From Coffea arabica (Eukaryota; Streptophyta; Magnoliopsida; Gentianales; Rubiaceae): DNA of 64,000 bases. The stretch covers positions 10,000,001 to 10,064,000 of the forward strand of contig NC_092312.1 in assembly GCF_036785885.1 (NCBI RefSeq), given 5' to 3'. The notes below the pieces were generated by a model that was not told the DNA's origin, made no database searches, and saw nothing but the letters and a program-made list of their open reading frames with translations. Positions 23,944 through 39,837 of this stretch are shown here, in pieces. Position 1 is the first letter of the stretch. Every line of letters begins with the position of its first letter. Made by a program: the position numbers and the translations under genes.

Positions 23944-24844
23944 GAGCATCCACAATGGGGGTGTAATACACCCCCATTACACCACTCCATGACACGGCTC
24001 CCCATTGGAGCCGTGTCATGGAGATTACACGCATCACAATTGTGATGCGTGTAATTCTCAGAATGTGGGCCTAGGCAATTTCAGCATTTCAGCATTTCCA
24101 ACGGCACCCAATATTTCCTTTCCAACGGCACCCAAATTTCCTTTCAGCATTTCCAGCATTTCCAACGGCACCCAAATTCCTGTGACTCAAGGTTTGGCCG
24201 AAAATTTTCAATATTACCTTCAAAGGAATGCGGAATTACGTGATCGAGAAGTACATCATCAACTTCGATCAGACTTGGTCGAGCATATTTGGGAACGATT
24301 CGAAGGCAATGACAATGAAAACTAGTATTCATTTTGTTATTATTTGTATTTTATTTGATTTAACTTATGTAATATTATGTTATGGAGTTCAACTAATTAC
24401 ATTCCGAATTATTAATTAAGTATGGATTATTATGATATCTTCGCATTTGAAGTGTCAAATATTTGTTTAATTTCCTACATAATTATTTTTAAAAAAATAA
24501 CAATATATTATTTTTGAAACATAGAAAAAGATATATTATTCAAACTTAAAAATTAATAATATCATTTTTAGAAAATAAAAAAATTCAAAATGTACAAAAT
24601 TTAACGAAAGTTAGTACTTTATTTTTTAAAAATAACAAAATTAGTTTTAAAAATTACTTTATTTATTTATGGGATATGAGTTATGCATTATTAAAATAAA
24701 TATTTGATTAATTGTGGACCCATGCTATTACACCTTGTGGAGTGTAATCCATTGTGAGTGAAAGTGTAATAAAAGAGGAGAAAGTGGAATGCTGACGTGT
24801 CATATGGATTACACTCCACAAAGTGTAATCCATTGTGGATGCTC
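23944..24844 (+). mobile_element. PIF/Harbinger-derived element, copy 2
   Basis: Ends GAGCATCCACAATGG and its reverse complement are flanked by TAA (23941-23943 and 24845-24847), the 3-base duplication typical of PIF/Harbinger. At 901 bases it is far too short to encode a transposase but keeps a C-terminal transposase fragment. Subterminal palindromic words (GACACGGCTCC/GGAGCCGTGTC, GCATCACAATTGTGATGC) sit near the left end. The copy at 8758-9700 is a more decayed relative in opposite orientation. Confidence 0.8.
24005..24325 (+). pseudogene. Transposase C-terminal remnant in the Harbinger element
   Basis: The open frame has a low-complexity Phe-Pro-Thr-Ala-rich first half and a second half (from about 24190) containing QRNAELRDREVHHQLRSDL followed by VEHIWERF. 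In my recall of the family, this RDR-x-H-x-L-x-DL-x-EH-x-W pattern ends plant PIF/Harbinger-type transposases (Plant_tran / ALP1-like). The DDE catalytic domain is absent. It is a deletion derivative, not a functional gene. Confidence 0.55.
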
Positions 24845-24847
24845 TAA

Positions 24848-25594
24848 GAAATAGAAGAAAAGGACTGCCATTGGACTCACCGTGTATGATTATTGTTAGT
24901 AGTCCCTCTTGAGATGAGAAGAAAGACCATGGATAGAGGTGTAAATCTAGAGGCCACGAAGAGATGAAAGGCTTGACTGTAAAGTTCATTATTTTAATTT
25001 TTATTCTATTTATATTTGGGTGGAAGTGGAGCCGCTTCAGCTTTGTCACAATCTATATCTATATGTATTGCAAGGAGGATTTTAGTGGAGGTTTTTTAAA
25101 TGGTTTTCAAATCTTCCGTACATTTTTTTTTTAGATTTTTTAATTTATTTTAATACATAAATTCAATTAAAAAGTTTGAAATAATGTGATTTACAACTAA
25201 TTCTATACAATTCAAATTTAAAATTTAAATTTTTTTTCTATTTCAAATGAATGTTTAATAAATCATTTATAATCGCAAGCTGAGCCAATTTCTTAAAAGA
25301 CGCGGTAAACGAATACGACCTGAATGCGACCGAATTCCTTGGGACCGAGGGTTTGAACTTTGAAGTCTATTGTTTGAGACTTTTGGGCCGAACTCCAACG
25401 ATTAAGATTCCAGCGTATTTGGCTGGCTTACAAGGGTGTTTTGTTTTTAGCTGTTATTAATACTGACAACAGGGGGCTGATATAACAAACATAAATACCA
25501 ATAAGATGAAAAGCATAATAAATATGTTTGACACATCAGGATTGATGCTCTACATTTAATTTTCATCATTTAATTCAAAAGTACTCCATCTCTA
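24848..25594. other. Intergenic, no gene seen
   Basis: AT-rich spacer between the Harbinger element and duplicated block B. The short open frames have no recognisable features. Confidence 0.4.
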
Positions 25595-27120
25595 CCCAAA
25601 GTCAATAAAGTCACACTGCTGTCACGATAATCCCGATACAATAAAGTCAATAATCTACTAATACAAACATGATTTCCAACTTTTCTGGAGCAATTGGTTG
25701 TTTCGCTCAAGCAAGTGATCTGTCTGTTTGGATTGTGAATTATTAGAGATATTTTTACAGTAGCACTTTTTGTGATGTGATGTATGTGAGATAAAAAGAT
25801 AATTGGGAAGGTAAAAAGGTGTATTGGAAATTGTAATGACGATGTAAACAAATAAATTTTGAGAAATAAAGCCCAATCCAAACAAAGCTGATATTATCAC
25901 AAACGCCATCCCAGAGCTTGAACATGATGAAGATGTGCCTATTTTACTGTTTTGCACAAAGATAATAATGCCTCTTTTTCTTTATATACAACATTATCAT
26001 CTAGGGTGAAAAATGACGTCAAAGCTTTTTGCTATATAATGTACTTGAGATTAAAAAAAAGTTAAAAAGAGAAAAAAATAATTAAAAAACGTATTTCTCA
26101 TCTAAGTAAACTTTTTTTTTCAAATAATAACTTCTCCAAACACACTAATTCACGCGATGAATCATTAGCCTTTTTTGCCCCGGGAGAGATATGATATTTT
26201 AGCATGGAAAAAAATATAAAATATAATTACGATTAGACGAATTAAATGCTAAAGATAAAGATAAGGATGACCTACAATCTTAAGGTCATACTATTCATTT
26301 TGAAATTTCATGTTCAACTTAGTATAGCAATATTATTGTGTCCTAGTAGGTTTTTTTTTTGGTTACAATGGTAACGTTTCTATAATTTAATCTATCTTAA
26401 TTTATGGGGAGGGGAAACCGATGGAAGTAAAAACTCCATCAGAGGAATCCATTAAAAATCGTCACATATAGTGACAATTTTTGGTAAGAAACAAGGGTTC
26501 CTAATACTATCAAGACTTAAATACTTGGTAGTGACCACCAGCCTTTTGGCATGGTGGCTATCCTAGTAGCTAAAAGGCCCTTTTTTTTTTCCCCATTTTT
26601 TGCCCTTTACCAAGAGGAACTAGTCAAGTAGACGACTAGTGAGCGAGCATGACGGGTGGAAAATCGGAAACGGGCAATAAAATGGGATTTCAATCGTGTC
26701 CCCACCGGCTTGATTAAATCTTAGTTAGAATTTGACGACTTAGAGGCCGTCTTGAATGCTGATAACACCTGTGAAGTGTAAACACGAATTTTCTTCCGAG
26801 AAACCAAAATGGCATTAAATTTGCTATAAACTTGAAAAAGACTGCTGAATGGAAGTATGACTTCCCAGTTTGACCGCTTGAGAATTGAGATAGCACAAGC
26901 AGAGATTGTAAGGGCCTTTGTACCCGGATTAGCATATTAATAAAGTGCTGTCGTTTTGAAGAAAAAAAAAGAAGAAGAAGCCAAAATGGCATTGGAGTCC
27001 GTAATGGGGTTGGAATGGAAGCCGTAAACGTATCGTTTTCGGATTATTCAAGATAATCACCGCATTAGGCAAGAAAGACTGTTGGACTGGACGTGAGGAG
27101 AAAGCGGTCAAGACCCAAAT
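25595..27120. repeat. Duplicated intergenic block B, with a CRK-like 5' remnant
   Basis: Paralogous to block C (51155-51724, 57182-57344 and 58738-58830) and in part to block A. Its first part (about 25647-25711, then GAGCTTGAACATGATGAAG at 25912) resembles the promoter and start-codon region of the CRK gene at 45000 (44904-44962 and 44990-45008). It contains a small MITE at 25719-25888. No intact coding sequence. Confidence 0.6.
25719..25888. mobile_element. MITE with an empty site in block C
   Basis: Ends resembling TGTCTGTTTGGATTGTGAA and (reverse complement) AGCTTTGTTTGGATTGGGC form the inverted repeat. TGAT occurs on both sides (25716-25719 and 25889-25892). Block C near 51260-51280 reads straight through the equivalent position without the insert. 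About 170 bases, non-coding. Confidence 0.65.
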
Positions 27121-27995
27121 ACCATTTTCTCCAGGCAACTTTTGGACCGTCGTTTACTCTTAGTATTTCCCAAAGGATAGGGTTTTCCAGTTCCTTAACC
27201 TCGACGAAGCTTCCTCCAGCCAATGCCTGTCTACTGAAACTTGTGTATGGGCAATTAATTCCTTTCATCCAATTTGAAACATTTGGAAGGAGAAAGGTCT
27301 TCCGCCAGTGGGTGCGATGTCAGATTAGTTAATCTTTGTTCTAGAACTACTCGAATCAAGAGAAAAATAAATAGAAACACTCATTTACAATAATGAAAAC
27401 AGCTACAGTGACTGCTTTTCCCCCTCTTTTTTTTTTTTTTTTTTTTTTTTTAAAGAAAACAAATATTTTCATTTTAACCACTAAAAACATGTGCAGGACT
27501 TATGCTTACGAAAGGACCCAAAAAAAAAGTAAACTATTTTTAGATGAAAAGCTAAAAGATACATTTTCGACTGGTGTTCCAATATTACACTAGCCTATCT
27601 TGTAAATATCTTGATTGATTAAAATATTTAGAGCATATTTTTTAAAATACCTTTGGACATGATCAGATGGTGTATCTTTAGCTTTTCATTTAAATGTCGC
27701 GTTACATGAAAGGATCTTGCACTATGATTAAGCACTTCAAAAATTCGAACATGAATAGTTGCCTTTGCGTATCTATATCTAGTAGGAGTTAAAAAAAAAA
27801 AACTTTTACAGCCAAACAAATTTTAAGTTATTGCAATAATGATCTTTACGGAATCAGTTAAGAATTCACAAGATTATCTAATGTTTGTGTGATTAAGAAA
27901 GATTAATTTATGCTGTAACTTCGAAGACCAGTCAACTCCATGCTAATGCAACGAGTTTGAACTTTAACGGTAATGCTTTTTTGGAGATATGCTTA
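27121..27995. other. Intergenic, no gene seen
   Basis: Contains a poly-T tract of about 26 bases (27426-27451). The overlapping open frames at 27065-27332 on both strands show no family features. Confidence 0.4.
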
Positions 27996-28543
27996 GGGGC
28001 TGTTTGGTAAAACTGAAGCCTGAATTCTAAATTCTTAAAGTTAGTGTTAAAAGTACTAAGTTGTGGAATTGTTTACATTGTATCTGTTTGGTAACTAACT
28101 GGATTATAATATTGAATTGAAATATCGCACAAAAATGTGTTTATATATATTTTAAAAATTACCTTTATTTGTGTATTGGAGAACAAGAAAAATAAGTGAG
28201 AGAGAGAGTAATGAAACAATTCAAAGATGGCATTTAAATATGTTGTATATTTGTGTGTAAAAAAGTGCGTGTACATGCATGTGTGTCTCTATGTGTGTTA
28301 AACATAAAGAAAACAAACGTACACCGCATGCGAGAATAGTATGAAAGTGTTTTATGTGTGTGAGATATATAATATATGTAATCAATTTAGAAGATTCAGT
28401 GAAAATTTTTCACTTAAAATTTTGTACATGAATTAATCAGTACTTAATACATTAATTGATAAAGCAATTTTATTGTCAAACACGTTAAATCCAAAAGCTC
28501 TGAATGAATTAATTTTCCTCGCGTAGAGTTATCAAACAGGCCC
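27996..28543. mobile_element. Tourist-like (PIF/Harbinger) MITE
   Basis: Ends GGGGCTGTTTGGTAA and (reverse complement) GGGCCTGTTTGATAACTC are flanked by TTA at 27993-27995 and 28544-28546. The 548-base interior is AT-rich and non-coding. It is related to the elements at 21360-22059 and 21040-21270. Confidence 0.7.
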
Positions 28544-28546
28544 TTA

Positions 28547-29689
28547 GTCTCTCTATCCGAAAGAGTCACTGAATTGCTTAGAATGAATTCAATATATCCA
28601 GGTGCAACCAAACACAGCAGTTCACTATACAAATCTTATGAAATGTAAATTTAGTCGAGTTCATCCGTTAGTTTTTTATTTCACTATTTATGTGATGCTA
28701 TTGAGTGATGATTTATGTGCATTGATCCTGCTACTGTAACCTAGGGCAGTTTCCCTGTGCAAATTGCATAATTATCCCTCTTAATTTTGCAACCAAGAAA
28801 AAATGGAGGAGTCCATGAATTCGACGACATGTGCCGGTGCAGCCCTTCTAACCCAAAGACGACGTGACCCAGACGGACCTTGATTATTCTCGGGGCTACT
28901 GCCCAAATTAATTGTACCAAACGTCATCGTCGCTTCCGTCACGTGACATCAACGATGATGTACATATGGTTGTTGAAATTCATTTGTGGAGTAATTTCCT
29001 GTTTTTCACTATTGCTTGTAAAGCAACTTTTTGGCATTCTTCTGTAATGGAAAAATCAACTTAACACAAACCATTTGTTGTATCCGGGATGTTTCCCCTT
29101 ACCCGTCAGTCGTCACCTTTGTAAAAGTCATATTGTAAAAAAGTTTGTCAAATAAGTGCTAATGAATACTCGTAAAAAAAAAAAAAAAAAAATCCTAAGA
29201 ATATGAGAGTTCTTGTGATTTTTTTTTTGAAAAAAAAATATCAATAAAGTCTCTAAATGTATAGAAGCAATAATTTGAGTATATTTTTAAATTAGATTTG
29301 TTTGGCCACTTATTAATACAGCTAAAATTTATTTAATCTATCATATATGTACACATACTAACATTTATTATTCTCTCTTGCATCGCATTATATATTTTTT
29401 CTATTTAATTTTACCTATCCTTCATTATATTTATTTATTTTGTTTTAAATAATTTTACATTTTAAAAATTATGATACTATATTTTAACGAGTATCCGACA
29501 GGCACACGTTAAATAGACCTTTTTAAATTTTAAAATCATGTACATATCTGAGTTGATGCTAAAGCATGATTGGCAGGCAGTGCAAACGTAGGGGAAGAAA
29601 AATTAGTGCTCATTTCCTGGTACGATGCAACCGCCAACCACTCATTTCCTGATCCAATTAATTCTAAAGCAAAACCACCGTACCCACCT
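28547..29689. other. Upstream region of the first CRK gene
   Basis: AT-rich with a poly-A run near 29175-29192. No gene was seen. The last few hundred bases presumably hold the CRK promoter. Confidence 0.4.
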
Positions 29690-29696
29690 TATAAAA
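29690..29696 (+). promoter_or_regulatory. TATA box of the first CRK gene
   Basis: TATAAAA lies about 100 bases upstream of the ATG at 29794, with an ordinary leader between. Confidence 0.55.
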
Positions 29697-29793
29697 GTTT
29701 GTTAAACTGCTAGTTAAAAACTGCCAAGCCATCAAACTAGCTGGAGATATTCTGAGTAACTACATAGTCATAAATCCATATTCAACAATTCAT

Positions 29794-33800
<4,007 letters not shown>

Positions 33801-35690
33801 AGCAAGTCATTGGGCACTTCTCGTTTCAAGATTGTAAAAGTTGTGTACGAGTAAAAATTTCAAGACGGAACATGTGTTGTAATTTCTCCATGTACTTTAG
33901 TTGTTCAATTTTAGTAACAATATGCTGCTAAAAAGAATAAATCAAGTATTTCGGGGATCGAGGAACTCAGCAATCAGGGGGCTAATAACTAATTCCTGGT
34001 GTTGGCACTTAAGGGTGGAGACTGGCTATTCTGAATTTTCGAGATGGGGTTGAATCAGGGGAGCCACATCGAAGAAAAGGTGAAGACAAAGCTATTCTCG
34101 TCATCGGAATGCTACCTCCAATCACTTCCCGCTCAGAAGTCCAAGACTCCAAAGCCAACTGCCCATCCTTTCGCCTAGTTTCGGTCTTCTCTACCAAACT
34201 TCCCACCATCATTCCAAAAGCTTCACCCTTCTTCTGCTTTACCAAAATTCAATCCCGAATTAGAGACCACAGAGATTCAAACATGGAGCATAATCAATTC
34301 TCATTATGGGGATAGAGGTACGGCACGGCAAAATTGTATGCATTGAAATCCAATGAAAAGATCTTTTGACCAAAAATTGAGGAAGTCGATTGTTGCATGG
34401 CTTGACGGCCAAGAGCTCCTGGTTTGCCTAGAAGACTGACAAAAAAAATCCTTAAAAGTAACACTCACTAAGGATGTTGCCGTTGTCGGATTCATTTTTG
34501 CAAGACCATCCGTCTTAATTTGTTCATGGTCGGCTAATGTATGAGGTTTACACGAAAATAAAATATAAAATACATAAGATTATTCAAAATGTAATCAATT
34601 TTAAAACATACATAGCTACTTGAATATAAATGAATTATTCCATCGTGTACAACTTAATCATTCATAACGCTTGTCCTTTTGTTTTTGTTTTTTTTTTTTA
34701 AAGAAACTACCCTTTAAATATTAGTTTTTTTTTTCTTTTTCTTACAACTCAATTATCTCATTAAAAGCTGGGAAAGAGCCTTTAAATTTCACAACAAAAT
34801 CTTAGTCTAGTATATTATGTGACATATAATTCTTGAATTTTTATGTAAATAATTAATGCAAATGGTTTCGGCTGCATTTATTGCTACGAATCAGAATAGA
34901 CTTTCAAGGCCACAAGTCGCATATGCGAGTACTAACATATTATTATCTCTCGCCGCAACTTCATATCAATAATGAGAATTGAATACATGACTTTTTGAGG
35001 GAAAAAAATCCATTTATTCTAATTGGATCGACGTGCGGCGACATATAAAATACTGAATAGAATAAAAATATTTAGGTTCGAATCTATTAATCAAATGAAA
35101 AAGGTTTTGGTCACTTGTTGAGGATACTGCGATTCCAGATTTGGTGCAAAATCACATGGGATGTTAAGCTAATAATAATCAAATACAAAGATATAAGTCT
35201 GTGCACCAGTTATGTGCTTGTACAAATTTTAAATTTCTCCAAATTTAATATTTATAGCAGCTATTTTTACAACATGAATATGAGGCGTAATGTATATAGA
35301 TACCACTACATATATGTTTACTTTAAACATTAGTTCAACTGATAAGACATACACAAAATTTGGTTTTTCCTTCCACGCTATGAATAACGTCCTTTTTCTC
35401 TCCAAAATGTATAATTACCTTTAGGTATACAAAGTCTTTCTTAATTGGAATTTTAATTAAACGTGTAAGGTTTTATCATTGTGTTCTAGACTTGCTATTA
35501 TCTTTTAGCATTCGAATTTTGCATGTGTGGATTACTAATTAGAATAGGAAAGATATGGTGATTATGCTTTCTTTTTCTTTCTCTCTTTCTTTGTTTGGAT
35601 AGGTAAGGTGCTAGTGTAGTTCAATTGTCTACTTAGTGAAAGACAATTCATTTGCTCCAAACTCAGGATGAGAAACGAGTTTCGCTATGA
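33801..35690. other. 3' flank of CRK copy A and intergenic DNA
   Basis: About 33803-34085 is duplicated downstream of the CRK pseudogene at 43940-44215 (shared TTTCAAGATTGTAA, AAATTTCAAGA and GGGGAGC-CAC-type words in the same order). The remainder is AT-rich without recognised genes. Confidence 0.55.
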
Positions 35691-35786
35691 AGGGCAATTT
35701 TCAAGAGAAATTTCTAATTTTGTGATGATTTTAAAAAAAATTCTACAAAAGGGGTGATTGTGGCGAGGGATTCCGTTGGGGGGTCT

Positions 35787-35986
35787 TCGCATTTCACGAA
35801 TGCGAGCTCTCCTGAGCTCGCATCTTCTCAATAGAGATCCACCCCTTTTTTGCTTAATTTTTTTCGGAGGCAGAGATTTATATTTTTGTATTAAAAGAAA
35901 ATGTTTAAAGATTTCGCATTCGCGTTGGCATTCCCTATAAAAAATTTACTTAGGTCTGCTGAGCTCGCATTCGCGAAATGCGAGCT
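35787..35986. repeat. GAGCTCGCATT palindrome cluster, left
   Basis: AATGCGAGCTC at 35799-35809 and GAGCTCGCAT at 35814-35823 face each other. A hairpin of GAGCTCGCAT(T) (35961-35971) and AATGCGAGCT (35977-35986) with a five-base CGCGA loop follows. Matching hairpins lie at 39588-39640. Confidence 0.85.
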
Positions 35987-37488
35987 TAACTCAACTTAAG
36001 GGCGATTCGCGAGCTCAAAGACACTAAGTATAATTAAATATTTTGTTTTTTTTGGGAGCTAGAGAATTTTTTCAAGAAAATAGTAAGAGGTAAGTGCGAG
36101 GTCCTAAATATTTTTAAAAAAAATTTTTCAAATAGCTCGCATTTATAAGTTTGACCTCCAAAAATTGTATTTAATTTTTGTGTTAGATTTCGCATTTATA
36201 AGCATGACTTTCATAAAAATAAATTCAAACTTGGTAGAAAAAAAATTTAAAATGAAATTTACGAGCTCAAAAAAAAATGTACAATTAAATGTAAATGTTG
36301 TTTGTTTTGTAGAATTTACCTTTACTAAAATGCTCTCGGTAGTAAAATCTTATTTTAAAATCTCAACTAAAATCTTATATTTTGGAGAAATGTAGAGAAA
36401 TTTTATTTAAAAATCTATAATTAGCAGAGGAATAAAATTTTTTTATTTTAAAACTTGCACGTGCCTAATCTTCATCAAATATGTGCTGTAAAGAAAAATC
36501 ATATTCACAACAATCTGTTTAATATAATTTACTATACATGCATATTTCTTTTATATTAAAAAAAATTGATAATTTTACGGTTGGAAATACGTTATTTTAT
36601 TATAATACATTTAAAGGGTGGAAAAAGAACACATGCATAGTTCTTTCTATTTCATAGATCAATGTAAAAATAGAATGAAATTATTAACATGTAAGGTGTT
36701 GACTATATTTTATGAATAAAATACTAACTTTTGATCCTAAATTTATGAAATAAATTTATTTATCAAATTCTAATTTTCCTTTGTTATTAATAAATCGTAT
36801 TTATTTGTTGACACCGATGAATATTAGTTATAAGAATGTAATAATTAATAGTCATTAATATCTGTTACAATTTTTTTATTGTAATTTTAGAAATTCCATA
36901 ACGCAATGCTATTTAAAAAAAGTATATAAGTTATTTTTATGAAGTGCATGTTATTTGTTTGGTAGTTGAAAAGGAAAAGAAAAAAAATAAAATCAAATAT
37001 CTAGCTTGGTAAATCTTGCGTGTTTTACCTTTTACAATTGATGCGAATGTAGATATTTTTAGATGAAAATCACTGGTTACTCAACATTTCACATACTGAA
37101 GTTGCTTTTTATACTCTTAATTTAAGTATCGTTTTACGCGAAAGTCGACATTTGTAGATGAAAACTGCCGGTTACTAAGTACAAAAACATTTGGAGTAAA
37201 ATAACCCTTTTTTATTTTGGTGTATATATAATAAAATTCCCTCTAAAAATAATCATGAGAAAAGTATGACACTTATTGACCATATTAATTTCTTAACTTA
37301 TAAAATCAGATAAAAAAAAGAATTTTCATCAAATGTGCAAAATGTAGGCATAATTTTGTCCACTTTACTAGATATACTTTCCTATAGATGTAAAAATTAT
37401 AATCACATAAAAATCATTTCCCAAATTCAATGAGAAAAGAAGTTTCAAAACTATATATATTTATTTCAAAAGGATAAGTGAAAAAATT

Positions 37489-37568
37489 GTTTTTATTTAT
37501 TATGGTTAATAACATATATATGTATAAGGTTTTTATTTATTATGGTTAATAACATATATATGTATAAG
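37489..37568. repeat. Perfect 40-base tandem duplication
   Basis: Two identical adjacent 40-base units (37489-37528 and 37529-37568) beginning GTTTTTATTTATTATGG. Perfect identity implies a recent slippage or repair event. Confidence 0.9.
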
Positions 37569-37964
37569 GTTTTGGAAAAATTTTGACAGAATCTCCCCTT
37601 AAAAGTGGACTAAAACTCCCTGCCAGCAACCACAAGAAATACAATTTAAGCACAGCAATTATATGAAACACAACTAAAACCACAAGTACCACACATATTT
37701 CTCCCCCCACACTTAAATTACACATTGTCCTCAATGTGTAGGGAAGAAATGAAACAAAAGAAGAAAAGAAAAGAAAGAAGTTTCCGCCAAGTCAATGGTT
37801 GAGATCCTTTTCAGCCACTATTCACGAACCACTGCCAAAATACAAGTGCCTACCAAATAAAAAACAGAAAAAATAAAATGAAGTTAAACATCTTAAGTTC
37901 CACAAGTTAAGATAATTAGGCAAGCAAATCCACCAACTAAAGATAGCTTCTGCAGTGCACCATA

Positions 37965-38576
37965 TCAGTTATCCCCCTCGGCATCATCGTCATCCTCTGC
38001 ATCACGATTGGGTGGTGGATGAATGCCTAAATGATCTTCAATTCGGCTTAGATGATTCCTAACGTCAGCTAACTGGAATGAAAAGTTTTCGATATGGTCA
38101 AAGAGTCGCTGCCAATTAGTCTGTGGTGGAGGAGGTGGTGGTGCTGCAGTAGATGGTCCAACTTCATCCCGACCATGTCTCGCCTTCTGTCTCCGCTCCT
38201 CTACAGGGCCTGGATTGCCAATAGAAAGGCGGCGAAGAGTAGTGATAGTCATCTCAGCCCGTGGTGGAACAATCTCACGCCTCATTCCTTCCAACTGAAC
38301 CTCAAAACGCAGGAAGATTAAAGTCAGTAGACGAGGAAATGATAGTTTGAAGGAAGTTGTCTTACGCCTCGCCGTAGACCTAATGTAGCTGATGATGATA
38401 TTAGACAATGAAATTCGAGCATATGGAGATGTCCGGTTATGGAACATGTAATCCAAGAAATAGATATCGCTCTTGCTAAGACTGTTAAAGCAATAGTGTC
38501 TAAATGTATATAAAAAATAATTAAATGGCATGCTAAGACTGTTAAAGCAATGGAAATGCATCCAACACAACTTCAA
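37965..38576 (-). pseudogene. Element-encoded protein remnant, plant transposon-protein-like
   Basis: The 203-residue minus-strand frame includes SDIYFLDYMFHNRTSPYARI, then SLSNIIISYIRSTARRK and FSFPRLLTLIFLRF-like segments. It ends in a disordered Pro-rich and acidic tail (TAAPPPPPPQTNW, RDAEDDDDAEGDN). This order resembles the C-terminal part of the putative plant transposon protein domain often found in plant repeats; that is family recall and was not checked by search. The N-terminal part is missing, so it is probably a fragment. The neighbouring CCCCCCACACTTAA word (37705-37718) is, in my experience, also common in such repeats. Confidence 0.4.
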
Positions 38577-38730
38577 AAAACGCGCATCAAATTTTGGGTC
38601 ACGCTAACATATATTGTAATTTTAGCAAAATTTATTTTTCCATTTTAGTTTAATCTCCACTATTTTTCTAAAATCTTCTCTAGGAACACAACTCTAATGT
38701 ACGATTTACCCATCTATATCTGGACACAGA

Positions 38731-38857
38731 AAACGCGACTGAAAACGCGCCTCGACCCGCGTTACATAAGTCGCGTTTTGTGCACAAATCTTGCGGGAAT
38801 GAAAACGCGACTGTGGTGGAAAACGCGACTTCTAGTCACGTATTTGAAGTCGCGTTT
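38731..38857. repeat. Five copies of AAACGCGACT in 127 bases
   Basis: Exact 10-mers lie at 38731-38740 (+), 38769-38778 (-), 38803-38812 (+), 38821-38830 (+) and 38848-38857 (-). Shorter variants lie at about 38744-38750, 38899-38906 and 38914-38921. Mixed orientation and uneven spacing argue against simple tandem amplification. Confidence 0.9.
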
Positions 38858-39587
38858 TTTGGTATATGATCCAGGCTTTAAAACACGATTTAGGTGAGAA
38901 ACGCGACATCATAGCGCGTTTTCTTCAGTGTCGTTGCAAGAATTCGAACAATGTAACGTATATCCTCAAATCCACCACAAAAATTACAAAAATAAGCACA
39001 ACCCACGTCAAATTTAAACCCAAATTTCACAACAAATCTGAACTTGCCTTTGGATTCAAGTATTCAAGTATTAATTAAACTTAAAATGTGAGGCATTGCA
39101 AATGGAAAGAGCTCACCTTTATGCTGTTTGGCACTTGAAGTGGGACGGCAATGCTGGCAAATGTTGGGTACGGCAATGGGCGGCAGTGGGTGGGCAAAGT
39201 CGCAAATGGGTCGGCAATCTGTCGGCGCAGAAGCTCCGAAAACCGGCTGCAATCTGGATGGCTTGCTTCAGCGAGGCAGAAACTTCAGATTTGCGTGGCT
39301 TGCGGCGGAGCAGAACAACAGAGATGGTGGCGCCGTTCCTCCTATTTCTGCCGTCCGGCGTTAATAGCAGCGCAAAATAGGACACATGGTGGCCAGCTCT
39401 TTGGATGCTTCGATGTGCAGAACCCAACTCAGTTTTTTTCAATTGCGAGGCAGCTATGGCGGGAGTTTGCTGGCCGGCTCCGTTTTCTTTGTTTTGCTGT
39501 GAACTTCTCTAAGAATTGCGTTCTGCAATTGTTTTCACTGAGGGAAACTTTTTGACTGAGGGAAACTTTTGTGGTCACTGGCTCACT

Positions 39588-39640
39588 GAGCTCGCATTCG
39601 CGAAATGCGAGCTCATTGAGCTCGCATTTCGCGAATGCGA
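39588..39640. repeat. GAGCTCGCATT palindrome cluster, right
   Basis: GAGCTCGCATT (39588-39598) pairs with AATGCGAGCTC (39604-39614). A second arm, GAGCTCGCATT at 39618-39628, pairs with AATGCGA at 39634-39640. Two hairpins sit back to back. Confidence 0.9.
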
Positions 39641-39837
39641 AAACCCTATTTCAAGAATAATACCCAAAAACCACCCTACTTGTAGAATACCTTTTTTTTT
39701 TTCGCCATAAAGTAAGAATTCTCCCCAATTTTCAATTAGAAATATTTTCTTCTTCGTAATAAATAGAATAAAATTTTCAAATATGTTAATAAACCAACTT
39801 TAATCAAGTAGTGATGAACTTTTACTTGTTTTAAGAA

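Larger units (their letters stand above)
35691..39735. mobile_element. Candidate 4 kb TIR element with CpG-rich palindromes
   Basis: The two ends mirror each other. On the left, TTCTACAA (near 35740) is followed after about 45 bases by TCGCATTTCACGAATGCGAGCTC (35787-35809). On the right, the reverse complement has the same words in the same order and at nearly the same spacing (near 39690 back to 39600). Palindromic GAGCTCGCATT/AATGCGAGCTC units occur at both ends and at 35961-35986. The interior has an AT-rich first half, a minus-strand coding remnant (37965-38576), an AAACGCGACT repeat array and a GC-rich segment (39130-39500). Ends and superfamily are uncertain and no target duplication was found. 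Confidence 0.45.

Noticed and set aside
39096-39555. Overlapping frames in the GC-rich segment as a captured gene
   Set aside because: Frames are open on both strands, none shows a recognisable domain, and the segment lies within a candidate mobile element. Kept only as part of that element.
35787-39640. Palindromic GAGCTCGCATT units as a CRISPR-like array
   Set aside because: Too few, no regular spacers, plant nuclear context, and positions coincide with the ends of a candidate transposon.
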